A DNA stretch of 64,000 bases from Drechslerella dactyloides. Lineage: Eukaryota > Ascomycota > Orbiliomycetes > Orbiliales > Orbiliaceae. The stretch spans positions 1,674,001 through 1,738,000 of the forward strand of contig JAGTWJ010000008.1 in assembly GCA_020064725.1 (NCBI GenBank), given 5' to 3'. Below the pieces are notes generated by a model that saw only the letters and a program-made list of their open reading frames with translations, ran no database searches and had not been told where the DNA came from. Made by a program: the position numbers and the translations under genes. Below are positions 48,101 through 61,994 of this stretch, piece by piece (position 1 is the stretch's first letter; the number at the start of each line of letters is the position of its first letter).

Positions 48101-51100
48101 ATTGAAGTCATAACAGCATATGTCTGTTCCTGGATGAGATGTCCAACTGGGATGCAATAATGTAGCCATAATGTTGAATTGTGGCTTTGTGCATATTTCT
48201 ACTTTAGGGGTGAAGAGCACTTGTGTCGCTGTCAAGGAGGGGGGCTTGTAAATGGCCTCGCATTTGTCACATGTGCTTGGTGGAAATTTCAAGGGCTATG
48301 CTAACTATGCGGTCAGTACTGCGAATTCTCGTTCGTGGGCCTCCTCAGCCGCAGGATTTAGCCCTGTACCTGTTCATACACATGGTCACAAGTTACAGGT
48401 GGGCTTACTTCCACAACTTGCTTCTGTTCTGCTGGAAATAACTCAATGCATGGACCTATCTAGAAGCTTGCAAGCAAACCTGAAGGATTTCGTATGACTT
48501 CCTGCATGACCTAACCATCAAGACCGATCGACCTCGTCGTAGCGCATATGCTTTCACGCCGTCTCACGGATGATGAATCTCAACGATAATGATAAATTGA
48601 CAATCGGGTCACCCGAAAGAAAATAAATATACAGACTAGCTGGCTTTGCGTGACATGAGTTTTTGATAGACGAAATGTCATCGGAGGTCACATATGTGAC
48701 CCAAATACAACAACATTGATCTTAGGATACACTATTGGGCAATATCCTCCACATGAATGAGCTTATATATTTCTACAAAGGATTACGAGAGGCTGAGTCA
48801 TGATTTGATCAAAAGATGACTTCATCACTGAAGCTGTGGTGTATTCGAATATTCGCTACACATACCTGAAAGCTGCTACCCGCCTTGATGCTAGAGCGCG
48901 AGCAATTTTATCATTTAGCTCCTCTAAACGGCAGTCGAATCTCTACGCACCTTCAATCTAGCAGCATCTTCACCTTACTACCAAGCATATATGTCTACTT
49001 CACAATCGAACGAGTATATAATCCATACGCCTAACTATAAGACTTTAGAAAAGTGCCTCGATCACTTTCATGAGGCATCGACCCGACAGTGACCGGTATC
49101 CATGTTATGATCATCTCCCCCATAAAGCCCGCGCACTTTGGTTTCTGAGGTGGGTTTGCTTTGGCGTTGAAATTGACGAGTCGATGGGACTGTGAACAAT
49201 GTGCCGTAGGAATCCGTTCCATCATGCATATATATATTCTACATACGAGAGGATCGAGTTACTCGAGCATGAACTGCTGCTATACAGGCGAGGCAAGATG
49301 GTTTTAGGAGACTACTCTAGTTGATCAGATCTTGAAGCATCTGAAAGAGACATGCAGGCGCTCTCAGATCCGGGAAGGTTTAGAAATGATGCGAGATCCA
49401 TACCCACTAGTATACATGCTTCAAGCTTCATAAATTCATAATGCCTTTGAGGCATTCACAATTCGGTCATACTATACCCGGGTCATATATCTTACTCCTG
49501 GATTCATAGGAAACGCGTACCAGAATAGCACAATGTCTAAATTGGAAATGGAGCATTAATGATGATATGAGATATCACGTGTTTAGCTACAACATAAAGC
49601 TAAGCTGCGGCGACTTGGATGTGCATCTTAGTTTCGAGATCCCACCACCCAAACTCTCCATATTTATCGCATACCACCGGCCAACAGCCCCCCAAAGAAA
49701 CGATTCGAATGCCTACTTAAGCTCTGGTACCAGCGTACATACTACGGGATAAATGGGAACCCGATGAACTACATTATTATCGCAGAGCGACGCTAGCCGG
49801 CTTGCAGATGCAACAATTCTCGTCCTTATACACTGACACACTGACACGACACAATACCAAGCGCAGGCGTTTGACCTCACGAACTCGGCCTCAGAGGAAG
49901 TTAGAAATTCCCAGCATGCTCGAGGTCTTCACAGGAGCAGCTATGGAGCCACCCGCGTTAGTTTGTTTAGTATCCCAAGTTGACATGCGGTACATCTGGT
50001 TTGGGAGATACCATGTGGTTACGCAATTAATCACATGCAAAACTACTCAATTTCCACAAAGGCACCTCATCATATATTATGAAAATATTAAACCTACGTC
50101 GAAGGACATACTATGGGGGTGAGGCGTTCGGACAGGACAGGCTTGAGATTCATGAACGTTCGAACATGAAGACTCAAGTTACATCAGGACGACGAGGCTT
50201 GAAGATATCGTCTTTCTCACATATATATATAACGTCACCTAACACCGGCCGCGATGATCCAAGAAACAGGGATCAATTATGGGAGATGCTAGCCTATAAT
50301 ACTAAAGATTCATGGTGTCATATTAGAAGCACCAGTCAGGCGCACGCATCTATTCTCATGTTCGCCTACACCCCTGTACGTCACCTGCAAACGTCAATAT
50401 ACAGCTAATCTAGTCTCGCCGCCAGACTCGCCTGGGTCAGCCTCTGCGAAAGCTGAAACAGACATAAAATGGTGTAGAATTCTACTTTGAGATAGGAGGC
50501 CGAAAAATCATCATGGTGACCTTGGACACGTTGCTCCACATTCAGAACGAAGAGTGTCCATACCTCAGCCCGAGCGCTCGAGCCTGGAGATATATGGCGA
50601 CACACCAACACCAAAGACGCCATGCACCTTTTTTATGCATCTATCAACATTTATCAGCTTTGCGGTTCTTAAGCACTCATACACTACGGGACTCACTTGA
50701 GTATTAACGCGAAGGCGAAGGCCCACATATACAACAGAGTGCGTGTTGCGTTCCTTCATTCGAAGCTTGCGGCCTATGCAACGATAGACGAAAGCCGATA
50801 TCATGATGTTCCTACAAAGATAAACACATTCACGAACCTTCATTTTTTACAAATTCGGCAACAATATGATGCTGCCTCATGATATAGCTTAGAATGGTCC
50901 CTCCGTATGAGGACCCACTCATGTTTAAGCAACAGTCGCATTCACGGGATAGTGCGCAGCGATATGCCTTCCATTAAAATTATAATTATATAAAACATGA
51001 CCTCTGCCCATGGTGCGGAGATACAGGGAGCAGATATGGCCTTGTGCTCCGGGACGCGGAGCCTTGACTCTATGATTGGTACAGAGCAAGAATTTATATT

Positions 51101-54078
51101 GACGCAGCGCTCGACGATTGATCGCATGATAACTTTACGCCTATACGAAAAATCGACTATCCATGGCCCTTGTGGTACAGGTACATGGCCGTATCGGTCG
51201 TAAATTTTAGGGTGGAATATAGGAGAATGTCACGAATCCTATGTTCAGTCAACTTATTCTTGCGAATTTGGCCTCTCCGAATGGGTTGGAAAGGTAAAGC
51301 TATGGCTCTAGTTTGTTAATCACCATAGCTATGGTCCCAGGTAGATGGACTGTAACGCAGACATCAACCAAGAAGGTCTAGCATGCTATTAATATATTTC
51401 AGACATCTCGATGACGTCCGAGGAGCCAGCGGAAATACAAAAGCGAGGTGGTCCAACAGGAATGGGATGTTATCATGCAAACGTGTCGTAACCTATTTCA
51501 ATGACATACAATGGCAATGCGACGCATTCGAAGACTGGGAATATGAGTTCCCAGGTGCCGAGTCCTTTAAAACCGAGGCTGCGGGTGATCTGAACAACAG
51601 CACGAAGCATAATCGCAGCTAAGAAGCAGGCGCGGATGTCGTTACTTTGAACACGAGCAAAGCCCTCCGAAGGATGAGGAGGCCATATATAGTCGGAGAT
51701 CTCGCCATGGCCTAGATATATTTCTCGCTCAGTAGTTCTGGGGGCGATTATGTCCTGCCACCGCCTCAAATTGACCGAAGGAATAAGATTCATGCAGTAT
51801 TGCAGTGGCCACGAACACTGTGCCACATCAGGAACCATCCGAAGTCCACCAGATACCGGAAATGGGATCGGTTATTCTAAAATAAATCTGATTACCCAAG
51901 TCTACGGCGACTGATGGTTGTTACAAACAGCAAGCGAGAAAGTTCTGCTTACTTCGCAAATATTCGAAATCTACAGAGCTAGATGCTTAATGAATTTGAC
52001 GTGGAACCAACAACGAAGCCGAACATATGTCCTTCTCATCCACCATTTGTTCCAAAGACGCCAACTATCACGAATGCAGCAAATCAACTGCTATTCCCGA
52101 TACATTACATATACTGTCAACATGTGCACGGTCATGTACTCAAGCTCTCCGGTTACGACGGCTTCTTAATGCGTGATTGGGGTACAGCTTGTTCCCTGGC
52201 TACAGGAGCAACATCGAACATCTCCTCGGCTCTGTCATGCCCCCGATCAGTAGCCAGATAAATGTAGCAACTGCCGGGCACGACCAGACGGATTCCTTAC
52301 AAAGACATGCATGAAATGTGACTGCACATCACCACATCGACACATTCTAGGTTTAAATCCTGTCAAGCAGAACTAAGAAAGTCACAAGCTGACTCTACAG
52401 ATCCGGGCGTGTCGATGTATGTAGTTGACCACACGGAACCCGCAAACAACTTGTCTATTGTCACAGGGATATGCAAATCATATGATCACTACGGACGAAT
52501 TGTTCAGGTAGCGAGGTACATCTATGTCGATCTTGTGATCGTATGGATCATGGCTATACCAAAGTATCCCGAACGATTTACATGAAGATACTCCACCTCC
52601 ATAATATCAGCAGCATCCTCTGCATCACTCGATGAGCTTATGAGTGTAAGAAACTTATCTTGTCGCTTATGAGGCTTGCGAGGAGCAGACTTTCGTCAGC
52701 TTTGAAGAAGATGTATGAGTACGCTGAACGCTTCACTCAACGAGTGCCGGCGAAATGCATTCTATCCTCCTGTCGTGCTACCATACATAATCTCGAATAT
52801 ACAGGCCGGAATTATGAATTCCGTCGATTACCCCAATGCCGAATCAGAAATATACAGATTGGTTTATAACCAACTGTATTATATATTATAACTCGAATTG
52901 GGTCCAGCTAGCGGATTGTCCAAGATTTCATGCACACTCCTATAGGCCTACCCGCTGGAAGAACCATTTGTACCACTCGACTCTTCATATGGTGCCGACA
53001 GTTGTCTGCGGATCCAATATTGCAGGGAATGCAGTGCAAACAAATTCATATGAACAGTCTAACTATCCATGGTGCATCTCGAGATCTCACTACTCTAGAA
53101 GACGATACCAGCTTATACTTTGCGTACGCTCATCGCTTGTTGCTTACGCGCCAAGTTGTCCGAATCTACAACAACACCGTTCCTGATGATATATGGAACC
53201 CTAATTCAGTCATATCAATATTCCAGGCGCGATGGATTCTGGAAGGAACTTCATTATCGACCTCTTTGGCATATACTGAGTATTGCAAGGCAGATCCAGC
53301 TGAAGAAGAATATCCTCTAGCCTATGTCTTAGCATACTCCATGGATACTATTACCGTCAGAGCCAACAGGATCATTCTGGTCTCGTATTTAAACCAGACT
53401 CTCTCTTTTCCAGATCGTGCACTCGTATGGCTACTGAGATCAGACGGGCGAGTTATGATTCTATCGTCCCCCACAGTTCTAGACTGCTCCATGAGGTCAA
53501 GCATAATTATATAGAAAAGGGCATCGTTCTCGAATCGATGAAACTGGGAAGAACTCTCACACGTACCGGCATGTGCACCTATATACCTCAACCATCTCAG
53601 ATGTATCACGGTCTCAGGTTCATCCGTGTTACGGATATTACGACTCCCAGCCGTTGATATATTGCTATGGAGATCGTCATTGTTAACGTCGCTGGACATG
53701 TCGTTTGAATTTATTCCGTTGCGTCCGGAACAAGGAAACAATTCAGCCAACGTTCAACACCAGCAACGAAACAACCTGTACACCACCTAAATGACTTCAT
53801 TTCACATCAATTTTTTTCCATCTATCGAGCAACAGTCATCAAACAAACATCAGCCAGCACATTCTGCATTTAATCCTCCGGCTCGTTCAGACTTGCAGTA
53901 CTATACGCATGTGGGTTCGTACCTCTTCCTCCAGTGTCTGTCTATCTCCTCCTCCTCCTCCTCCACCTTCGACCCAGCTTTGCTAACAACTTATGCCTAG
54001 CACACCGACTTCATCACCACAGCTGTATTCATCGTATGCATCGTTGCGGACACACACGAAATATAACATCATGGAATT

Positions 54079-56545
54079 ATGGATTCGGGAAGAACTTACC
54101 ATTACGACGACGAGGACATGAACAACAAAAGTCTCCCAAAATACATGTTGGGAGGCGACGATACCATATTCGAATCATGCCGAAATATCCAGACTCTGAA
54201 TGGAAGTTTCGCCGGCTCCAAAGTACCAAACGCGATCAAGAAACAAGTCATCCGTACGATCATGGAAAATGCAAAAGCATTCTCATGGCATCAACATGAC
54301 GTCGGAAGGATTGCTGATGTTCCTCACGACTGCATCCCGTTCCATAAAATACCGGTGGTACAGCCTTCTCGGTAATATCTTTACACTCCGCGAATCAGTC
54401 AACGATACGTTCGAAGGCGCAGCCGGTTATTGATCTTGGCATCTGGAAGGAGCTATCACATCTATATATCTATTGAGCCTGTGATAATCCAGACATGGAT
54501 GAAAAATAGCCGCTGCTTTGCTCTCACGCCCCTCAAAAGTCGACTGCATTACTGCATCCCTGGATCTGGATGAATATCCTTACAGAGCAATTATGGACTT
54601 CAATTGATGCTCACTTCAACAAGGCAATGATGACGATAAAAGGTTGATTACATGATAAGAACCTGTCGGCTTCCACGATACGTCATACCTATCTTATGCC
54701 TGCTTCAACCTCACTATCGATACGAGTCCTTGTACACGACCTCCTCCGCTTCGAACACCAAGCACGAGATTTAGAACGACGAAATCTAGGCAGACATGAG
54801 GGGAATGGCTCCGTTACTTGTGATAGTGCACCAAAATCTTCAAGGCAATGTCCGCAATCGAAATTCTAGACGTGGTCGATGGTTATCTTCCAGCTTCGAA
54901 TCACCTGCATATGAACTACATAGCAGTACCCAACCGCGAGCTGAGCTTTCATGCATGGAATATATTAATTTTTCTACGGACGCCACTTCTGTACTCAACT
55001 CGACAGAGACATGCAGTATTCAAGCGACTTTGCTAGAGGAGCTATCTCCATATATGAACCAGCACGACGGGTCATTACCGTTCTTCGGATGTCGTGTCGA
55101 CAATTCAACATGCAAAAATAGACAAAGCAGATGTGACTGGTTCTCTCAACCTCCTCTCATGCGACCCAACGGACTCTCAACGCCACTCTCACAAACCCTC
55201 CTCCGAAACTATGCAGGACTATATATACGCAGCAACATCCGAACTAGACATGTTCTTGGTGCGTGCGCTACCCAGCAGACACGATCTCAAACGAACGGAT
55301 GTTCCATCATACCAGAATAAAATTCAACATGCGAGCTTCACAAGGCAGATGTACGCACTGGCTCTCTTTACTGCCACTCATGTCTGTAACTCAAACGGAC
55401 TCTCAACGCCATTCTCGTTCGAGAACCTAGCAGGATATATGTAAGACTTTATATTCTTCAGCGATACCCGTTCAGGGATATGTCTTGGTGCGTGGATTCG
55501 ACTACGTATTGAACGAGGGCTATCGGGGAATTCAAGAGAATACCATGAGTTGATAATCGGCCACGGAGCCCGAATGTAATGTTGTCAAGATCGAGCGACG
55601 AAGATATGCAGAAATACCATGCTACACTCAGAAGAAAGTAACAGATCTCCTATGCGACGAAAGCTTGGAAATAACGAATGTTGCGGTGGCCTCGATTCCG
55701 AAAAAACTATGGGATCATGAGTCTTCGCTCTCTACAACGTTGCAACCGACATGTTACGATGGACATACATTCCACGAATCTCGTACTATAGGACCGATAC
55801 TTTCTATGAGTTGGAATATTGGCTGGGAACAGGAGGACGACAAATTCCTCAAAAATCCGAATACAGTTTGCTTTAATTGGGAGTGGACAAGCTCTTTTCC
55901 TGTCAGATCACACTAAGCGGCTGCAGGTCTGGGTAGAACGGATTCGGCCACAAACTATATTCAGCACACTACCCCCGCCCTTTTATCATCACAACGGCCC
56001 TTGCCCGATTCATAAGTCCAAGGTGTTCAGGGCTAAACATCATGAAATCCAAGAAGAGGCTAGCCCTTCGTCAGAAATCAATACTTATTGAGATAAACGA
56101 CCCAAGCCGAAATCGCCTATGGAATGGAATTGGAAACTCACATGCGAGTGACATGCTATATTTCGCGCGAATACATGCGCCCACCTGAGAAAGTCAGCAC
56201 AATATTCTCTGGTCCAAGTCTATGGAATAGACTCCTAAGTAGCATGTGGGTTTATCGGAATCGCTCAAGTCACGGAATCAGCCGCGTGGGTATGTTGTGC
56301 TAGTATTCCATTTTATAGCTGTCGTTCCCTGATCAATGACAGGGAAGAACGGAAAACCCATGATCACCGATAAAGAGACCGAGTCAGCTCGACTCTCACA
56401 ACCCTTATACAATTCACGAATACCGGTTTGGGAGTCATATCATGACTCGAACAGTGTGGATAGATAGCTCTGAGGGTTATATACATGATGTTCCTCATGA
56501 TTGTATCCCATTCAATCCAACGCCAGTGGTCCTGAGATCTAGACA
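54079..56545 (+). mobile_element. Possible decayed Ty3/Gypsy-like retroelement fragments
   Basis: A frame at 54079-54375 encodes the pattern AKAFSWHQHDVGRIADVPHD, then IPF...IPVVQPSR. This resembles the linker just before the reverse transcriptase in Ty3/Gypsy Pol (FxW...DvGri, then P-V). A second, more diverged copy lies at about 56440-56545 (SYHDSNSVDR in one frame, then a frame change, then HDVPHDCIPF and PVVLRSR). The two copies differ first by C-to-T and G-to-A changes, which fits repeat-induced point mutation. No intact reverse transcriptase, integrase, LTR or primer-binding site was found, so this is a remnant at best. Confidence 0.3.
55103..55495 (+). repeat. Diverged tandem duplication, unit about 220-230 bp
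   Basis: Blocks from 55103 to about 55262 recur in the same order from 55322 to about 55495. Shared words are attcaacatgc (55103 and 55322), aacggactctcaacgcca (55168 and 55394) and cttggtgcgtg (about 55255 and 55484). The spacing grows slightly from 219 to about 229, so the copies also differ by small insertions. Between shared words the copies differ at many positions. Confidence 0.6.
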
Positions 56546-59500
56546 GCACCACGCTTTGCAAGCATTCTCATCGCGACAGCCTTCATGTTGTGGAATTCGA
56601 GAACGAGGGCAGTTACTCCAGCGACGTCATTGTTTCAAATTCCAGGCACGCGGCGGGACCGACCTTGTCAATTAGTATATATAATTAATTCAAGCTTTAT
56701 ATTTATTATATTTTAGACCGATCTTAAACGCGCAGCGCCGGAGATTGAATTATAATTATATTAATTACAACTAAATCGCAGCGGTCACGCGGATTATTAC
56801 TTGTACAGCTAACCTTAGTATTCAGAAAGTAGGATGCCACTAATCGCTCAAGTGAATAGATTTGGTGGCTGTAGGAGTCGCCGTCTGCAATAATTAAGGC
56901 GCCGTGTTTCGTCGGCGGCACCGCGTCAACTCTGGAGCTGAGGTGAGGTGAGGCGGCCGCAGGACGTCGACGCACGGGGGGTTTCGGCATAAGACGTCGG
57001 TGTACAGTCACCCCACCAAGTATACTAGAACATGGACTACCTTTCCTGCATTTTAATCGATAGCTGACAGCGTACTACGGGGGATAATATGCACTGCCAG
57101 AGGAGGACAATACTAAGAATGGGATTGTATGCGCCTCGGCGGATGCAGATGTGTGGATGGATGTGTGGGTGGGTCGGCTGGCTGGCTGCACCGCCCGTGG
57201 CTGATGCGTTGGCGTGACGTTGGATTCCAGGCTGAAAGACAGCACGTCGACGCATTTTGCCTGCGATAGACTACTAGTACAGTACCGCCGACGGTGCTAC
57301 GTTTGCAGTTGCGGGTCACTCTATTTTTGGCGACGGCGCATCTGCCTGCGCTGCACTCGACACCCGGGAACGAAACGAACGAACGAGGGAAGAACTCCTC
57401 GGAATGTACAGGCAGATCTGGTCACGACGTTACGTTACGTTACATAACACAGCATACCACTGCGAGGTACCGACAGAGGGGTAGCCGGTAAGCTTAGGCC
57501 CGCCGTCCGCACCACGCACGAGTGTCTGTCGGTACCGGCGGCAACGTCAACGTCACGGAATGGGCTTTTTTACTGTTGCACGCAGGTACGATTACGTTTC
57601 GTCCAAGGTATAGTAGCTGTGAGCACTAGTACTCGTCGGTGGGCGGCTGCGCATGCAGGTACCTGCGAGGCGTACAGAGGGTGAGGATGTGAGGCGGGCA
57701 AGCTGTCCAACTCCAACATATTTTACCAATGTACATGTATGTCGTGGACGGACGGACGGGCGGGCATGTGTATGTGCATGCGTTCTGGAATGTGCCGTTC
57801 GTTCGTGCTGCCTGCCTGCCTGCTTGCTCATGTGTTCGTCGTGACCACGGCGGCGGGAAGGGCTAGGTGGCGACAGGTGCAGGTGTCGGAAATCCGTCCG
57901 AGACGCTGATTGGCTGGAGCGTCTGGCGACGGTTGGCTCGTTCTGGTTGGTTGGTTTGTTCGGTTTGTGTTTGGCAGCGGTGCCTGGCGTGAATTAGTTT
58001 AGGGGACGCAAGGTGTGAGTTCTGGTTAAAGTGCATTTAATTAATTTAATTTTTGTTTAGTTGGAGATTTAAATTGGAAGCTTCGGTTTGCTGGATGCGA
58101 CCTGCTGGAGAAGCGGAGAAGAAGCGTCGGCCGGGTCAGACAGACAGCCAGAGACGAGACAGAACAGAACCGGACGGATAGACAGGAGACAGAAGTGGCG
58201 AGACAGAAGGGGCAGCAGAAGGTCGACGGGCGGGTCTTTTTTTTTCTCTTTCGTTCTTTCGTTCTTTCCTTCTCGACTGTTCGTCCGGTTGCAGGGTCTC
58301 TCGAGCACCTGCCGGTTCTGGCTGCCCGACCTTGACTGGCCCCCCCCGGCGCCTGCGTCCCCAATTCGCGATCGCGAATATCCGGCGCTGCAGGACGGTG
58401 GGAGGTGGACGAGGTGGGAGGTCTGGTTTCGGTTTTTGGCTAGTGCCAGCGGGTGCCGCTAGGGAGGGGGATATTGGGTGACAATGTCGACAGGCAATTT
58501 GCCAGTGTCATGTAATGTGCTAGTTAGTTACTTAGTCCTCAGTTGGCAATGTCATGTAATGTCCTCCGTAATGTAATGTGCATAGAGGGCCCCATGCCTG
58601 GCTGAGCTTTTGGGGGGCATGCAGCTGCCCCATTCGACTTCTGCCGGTCCCCCTTGAGAGCAGAAATGGCCGGGTCCGGTCCTGGCTCATGCTTCTATCC
58701 TATTCGAAGCTGCTGGGCTGGTGCTAGCCGGTCCTTGAATATATCGGTAACGGTGGTTTCATTTTCATTTCTGGGTAATTGTGCATCGGGTGCAGCTCGA
58801 GGAGCTGGGGCAGCTACACGAGACGGTCAGCCCGGCCGAGCTCGAAACGGGCGGGCGACGGGGTCCTGGCCAATATACCGAAAACACAGACGCGGTAAGT
58901 AGCAATGGGGAATAGAGTTGCAATGCCACGTAGGAGGGATGAAGTCGAGACGGTGGAGAAGCGCCTGCTGTTGGTTGATTGGGTGTTTGTCGATGGGCGG
59001 TTTTCGCGATCGTGATGCGATATCAGGCTACGATGCGGTGATGTTGGTGATGTTGATGACGCCGGCGAAAAGGAGGAGGAGTCCCCCCGCAGGAGCCATT
59101 GGCGGCCGTGATCCAAGCCGCGACTTCGAGGCGGATTCAGGCAGCGGCGTCCTCCTGCACACGTACCTGCAGGAGCAGAGAGAAGGAGAAGTTGCTGAGA
59201 GGGGAAGCTCGACGACGACGACGACGGGCGAATCGGAGACACGCTGCTGCAGCTGCTTGTAGGGTCAGAACGTGCATCGTGGTGAGGCCCGAGTGAGTGG
59301 CCGCCGTCGTCCGAGCGGCCTCGTCGGCCACGACTGCGGATGCCGTCGCGGCAGCAGTTGCAGGAGGATCGCGGCTTCGAGCCAGCGGCGGCGTCATCGC
59401 GGCCTTGCATTGGCTGCGCATGATTTAGCCCGTTGACGTTGCTTGGCCGGCTGTTCTGCTGTTCCTCTGCTGTTCTTCTGCTGTTCGTCCGTGAGTTTTC

Positions 59501-59803
59501 TCTCCTTCCTCCCGTCTCCCTCCTCCTCACTCTCTCCTCCTCCCAAAACCCGCCCTCGTCAAACCGGGAAAGTAGAGCAGCTGTGCCCCCTTTAATCCTC
59601 ATCTCTCGTTCGTCGACCGTCATCAGACACCCTTCCGCTCACCTCCCACCACCACGACCGCCGCCGCCCCGGCTAGCTCCATCGTCCGTCCCTGGCTGAG
59701 CTGCCCGAGAACGAGCGTTTGCTTTGCTTCTGTCTGCACGAGTGTGCGAGTGTGCGTGTGTCTGAGAGTGTGCTCGAGTGCCTGCCTGCCTGCGGTTACA
59801 AAT

Positions 59804-61994
59804 ATGGCTACCGCGAACATCAAGAAGCTGCCAGCCACACCCACCGCCCACTCCTCCTCACCCTCCATCAGCAGCCCTGCTCGATCTTATAAACCTCCGC
59901 CCGCCCGCTCGACCCCATCGGCCAGATCGAGCACCCCGTCAAAGGACAGAGATACCGATAAGCCGTCGCTGCCGTCCAAGTCCGACCTCGCCGCCCTCAA
60001 ATCATCATCCTCCTCCTCTTCTAACCACGCTGCCCATCCGGCCTCCACCACCATCGCTACCAATTCCGCCATCCCCTCCCCGAAGCCCGGCAGCCCCTTC
60101 AGCGCCAAAGCCGTCGCCAGACGCCGCTCGACCCTCATCACCTCCCCAACCGACCTCAGCGAGTCCGACCTCGACCTCGCTGCCGAAATGGCAGAGCTCA
60201 AGCACAAGCTCGTCGAGGCCGAGGCCAAGAACTCCACCCTCGCCGAAGGCTCCTCCAAGCAAATCAAAGCCCTCCAGGCCAGGATCAATTCCACCCTAAC
60301 CGAACAAACCAGACTCGAGGAGCTGCTCGCCGCGAAGACCGATGCCGTCGAGACCCTCGAAAACGACCTCAAGGAATTGCAGCGCGCGAAGAGAGATCAG
60401 GAGAAGCTCTTCGAATCCGAGGTATGCCACCATCTCAAGCATTTTCATCCTTTCATCCTATCTGCGACCCTTTTTTTGGGCTCATTACTGACGTGCGAGA
60501 CACATTCTCTAGCGCGTCGCATTTCTGAACGAGAAGGACGAACTGAGCGAGAAGGAGGAAGCGCAAACCCAAATCATCCAACGACTCAAGCAAGCCTTGA
60601 ACACGAGAGAGAGAATTCCATCCGACGTTCCCGACACCGCTGAAGGTACTCTCACAACCTTCTCCCCTTTTTTTTGGTCCCTCGCACGAAGGATTCACAA
60701 TTTCGACCTCGAAATTTGGAGTAGATCACGTGGCTAATGCGGTCGCCGTTTAGCGAAATCCGAAGAGGACGCCCCTATAGTCTCGCCCCGAGCAATGACG
60801 CAAAAGGACAAAGCGATCGAGTCGCTCAGAGCCGAACTCACAGAGGCGCAAAACCGGTTCTCCGAAGCCCTCAAGCTCGAGGAGCGCAAGCTGCAGGATG
60901 CTACCGACCAGCTGTCCGAGTTGCGTAAGGCCAACGCAAAGCTGCAGGAAGAAAACGAAAGCTTCCAGCTATTGCTGGGACATGCGACCGTGAGCGGAGA
61001 CATCAGAAATGGGTTCCTCGGCCAGTACACAGACTATTCCATTTCCTCCTCGCCCTCCAAGGACACGCCCAGCCTCGGCTCCACGCTCGCGGAGGAAATC
61101 GAGTCCGCCAGCCAGCGCGAAGACCAGGACGAGTACAAGAAGCTCGAGATCGAAAACAAGTCGTTGAAGGACGAGAACAAGGCGATGGCATTGTATATTA
61201 ACACTATGATCGAACGCCTGCTCAACTCCAACCAAGAAGGAATTCTCGACAGAACCCCAGCTCCCGAAAAGGCTCTCCCGCCCGTGCCCACGCAGGAAAA
61301 TGCCCCGCCAGCTGGCCTCAATCGCTCTCGTTCCATGCTCGCTAAGCGTCCGCCCATTCGGGCTAGCATGCCGCCGCCACCCCGATCGCCAGCATTCGAG
61401 GAGGAAGATGCCATTAGTCCCATTAAACGAAGCCACACCGTGCAGATCAGCGGCATGGTCTCGCCCGGCGGCCACAGGAGAAGCCGATCCGACGCTGCCG
61501 GCAGCCCTGCATCGCCAACTGGCAACTACAGTCTTGTGAACAACATGTACCGAGCTACCGACGGCACGAGCCCCCCGATCAAGCAAACCACGTTCTACAC
61601 CGGCCCCAGGTTCGGTGGCGCGGGCCCGCTCTCCCCCACAACCAGAGGCGCATCCTCCTCCAACTCTTCCGACAACGGCGAGGGCAAAGACCGCGACCAC
61701 ACCCTCAGTGGCCAGATGACCGGCAAGACGCTGAGGCCACTGCGACTGGTCGACGGGACCGCCCCACCTCCAAAGGGATCCGGCGGACAAACGCCGAGAA
61801 AGGCATCCGAGAACCGGCAAAGCTGGTAAGTTGCACATCATCATCGTCTGAACCCAAGTTTGTGGCATCTCCGTCTAACGAGTCGTGTTTTCAACAGGAT
61901 CGGTGGCTGGTTCAGCAAGGGCTCGCAGCCGATTGTGCCGCCCGAGCCGTCTCCCGCGCTAACGCCGTCGGCATCGACTAGCAGCGTCGAGTAG
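59804..61994 (+). CDS. Coiled-coil protein with Ser/Pro-rich ends, function unknown
   Basis: Four exons (59804-60421, 60513-60645, 60754-61825, 61898-61994) give 639 residues. The first ~120 residues are Ser/Pro/Ala/Thr-rich. Heptad-like coiled coil runs from about residue 128 to 250 and again from about 270 to 350 (for example AELKHKLVEAEAKN and ELRKANAKLQEENESFQLLL), with a further helix containing ALYINTMIERLL near 380. The C-terminal third is Ser/Pro/Arg-rich and ends IGGWFSKGSQ plus a short Ser/Pro tail. Filamentous ascomycetes have such proteins, often annotated only as coiled-coil or M-protein repeat proteins. A scaffold or cytoskeletal role is possible but unproven. There is no signal peptide or membrane helix. 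An upstream in-frame ATG at 59744 is less likely because it adds a Cys-rich stretch in the C/T-rich leader. Confidence 0.85.

Larger units (their letters stand above)
45159..59803. other. 14.6-kb tract with no intact gene
   Basis: No reading frame in this tract has recognisable domains or clear exon structure. From about 45550 to 56700 the base composition is fairly uniform and slightly AT-rich, with stops frequent in all frames; it contains diverged internal repeats and one retroelement-like peptide pattern, listed separately. An AT-rich segment at about 56670-56770 marks a change. After that, 56800-59800 is GC-richer and CpG-rich, and the last 400 bases are C/T-rich, fitting the promoter of the next gene. 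The longest open frame is 52930-53514 (194 codons), with no recognised features. Confidence 0.55.

Noticed and set aside
52930..53514. 194-codon plus-strand frame in the decayed tract
   Set aside because: It is the longest frame there but has no recognisable domain, and an open frame of this length is not very unlikely by chance across an 11-kb tract in six frames.
36177..58679. 16-base match cagaaatggccgggtc near 36179 and 58662
   Set aside because: An exact match of this length is expected about once by chance in a 64-kb window, and flanking sequence does not continue the similarity well.
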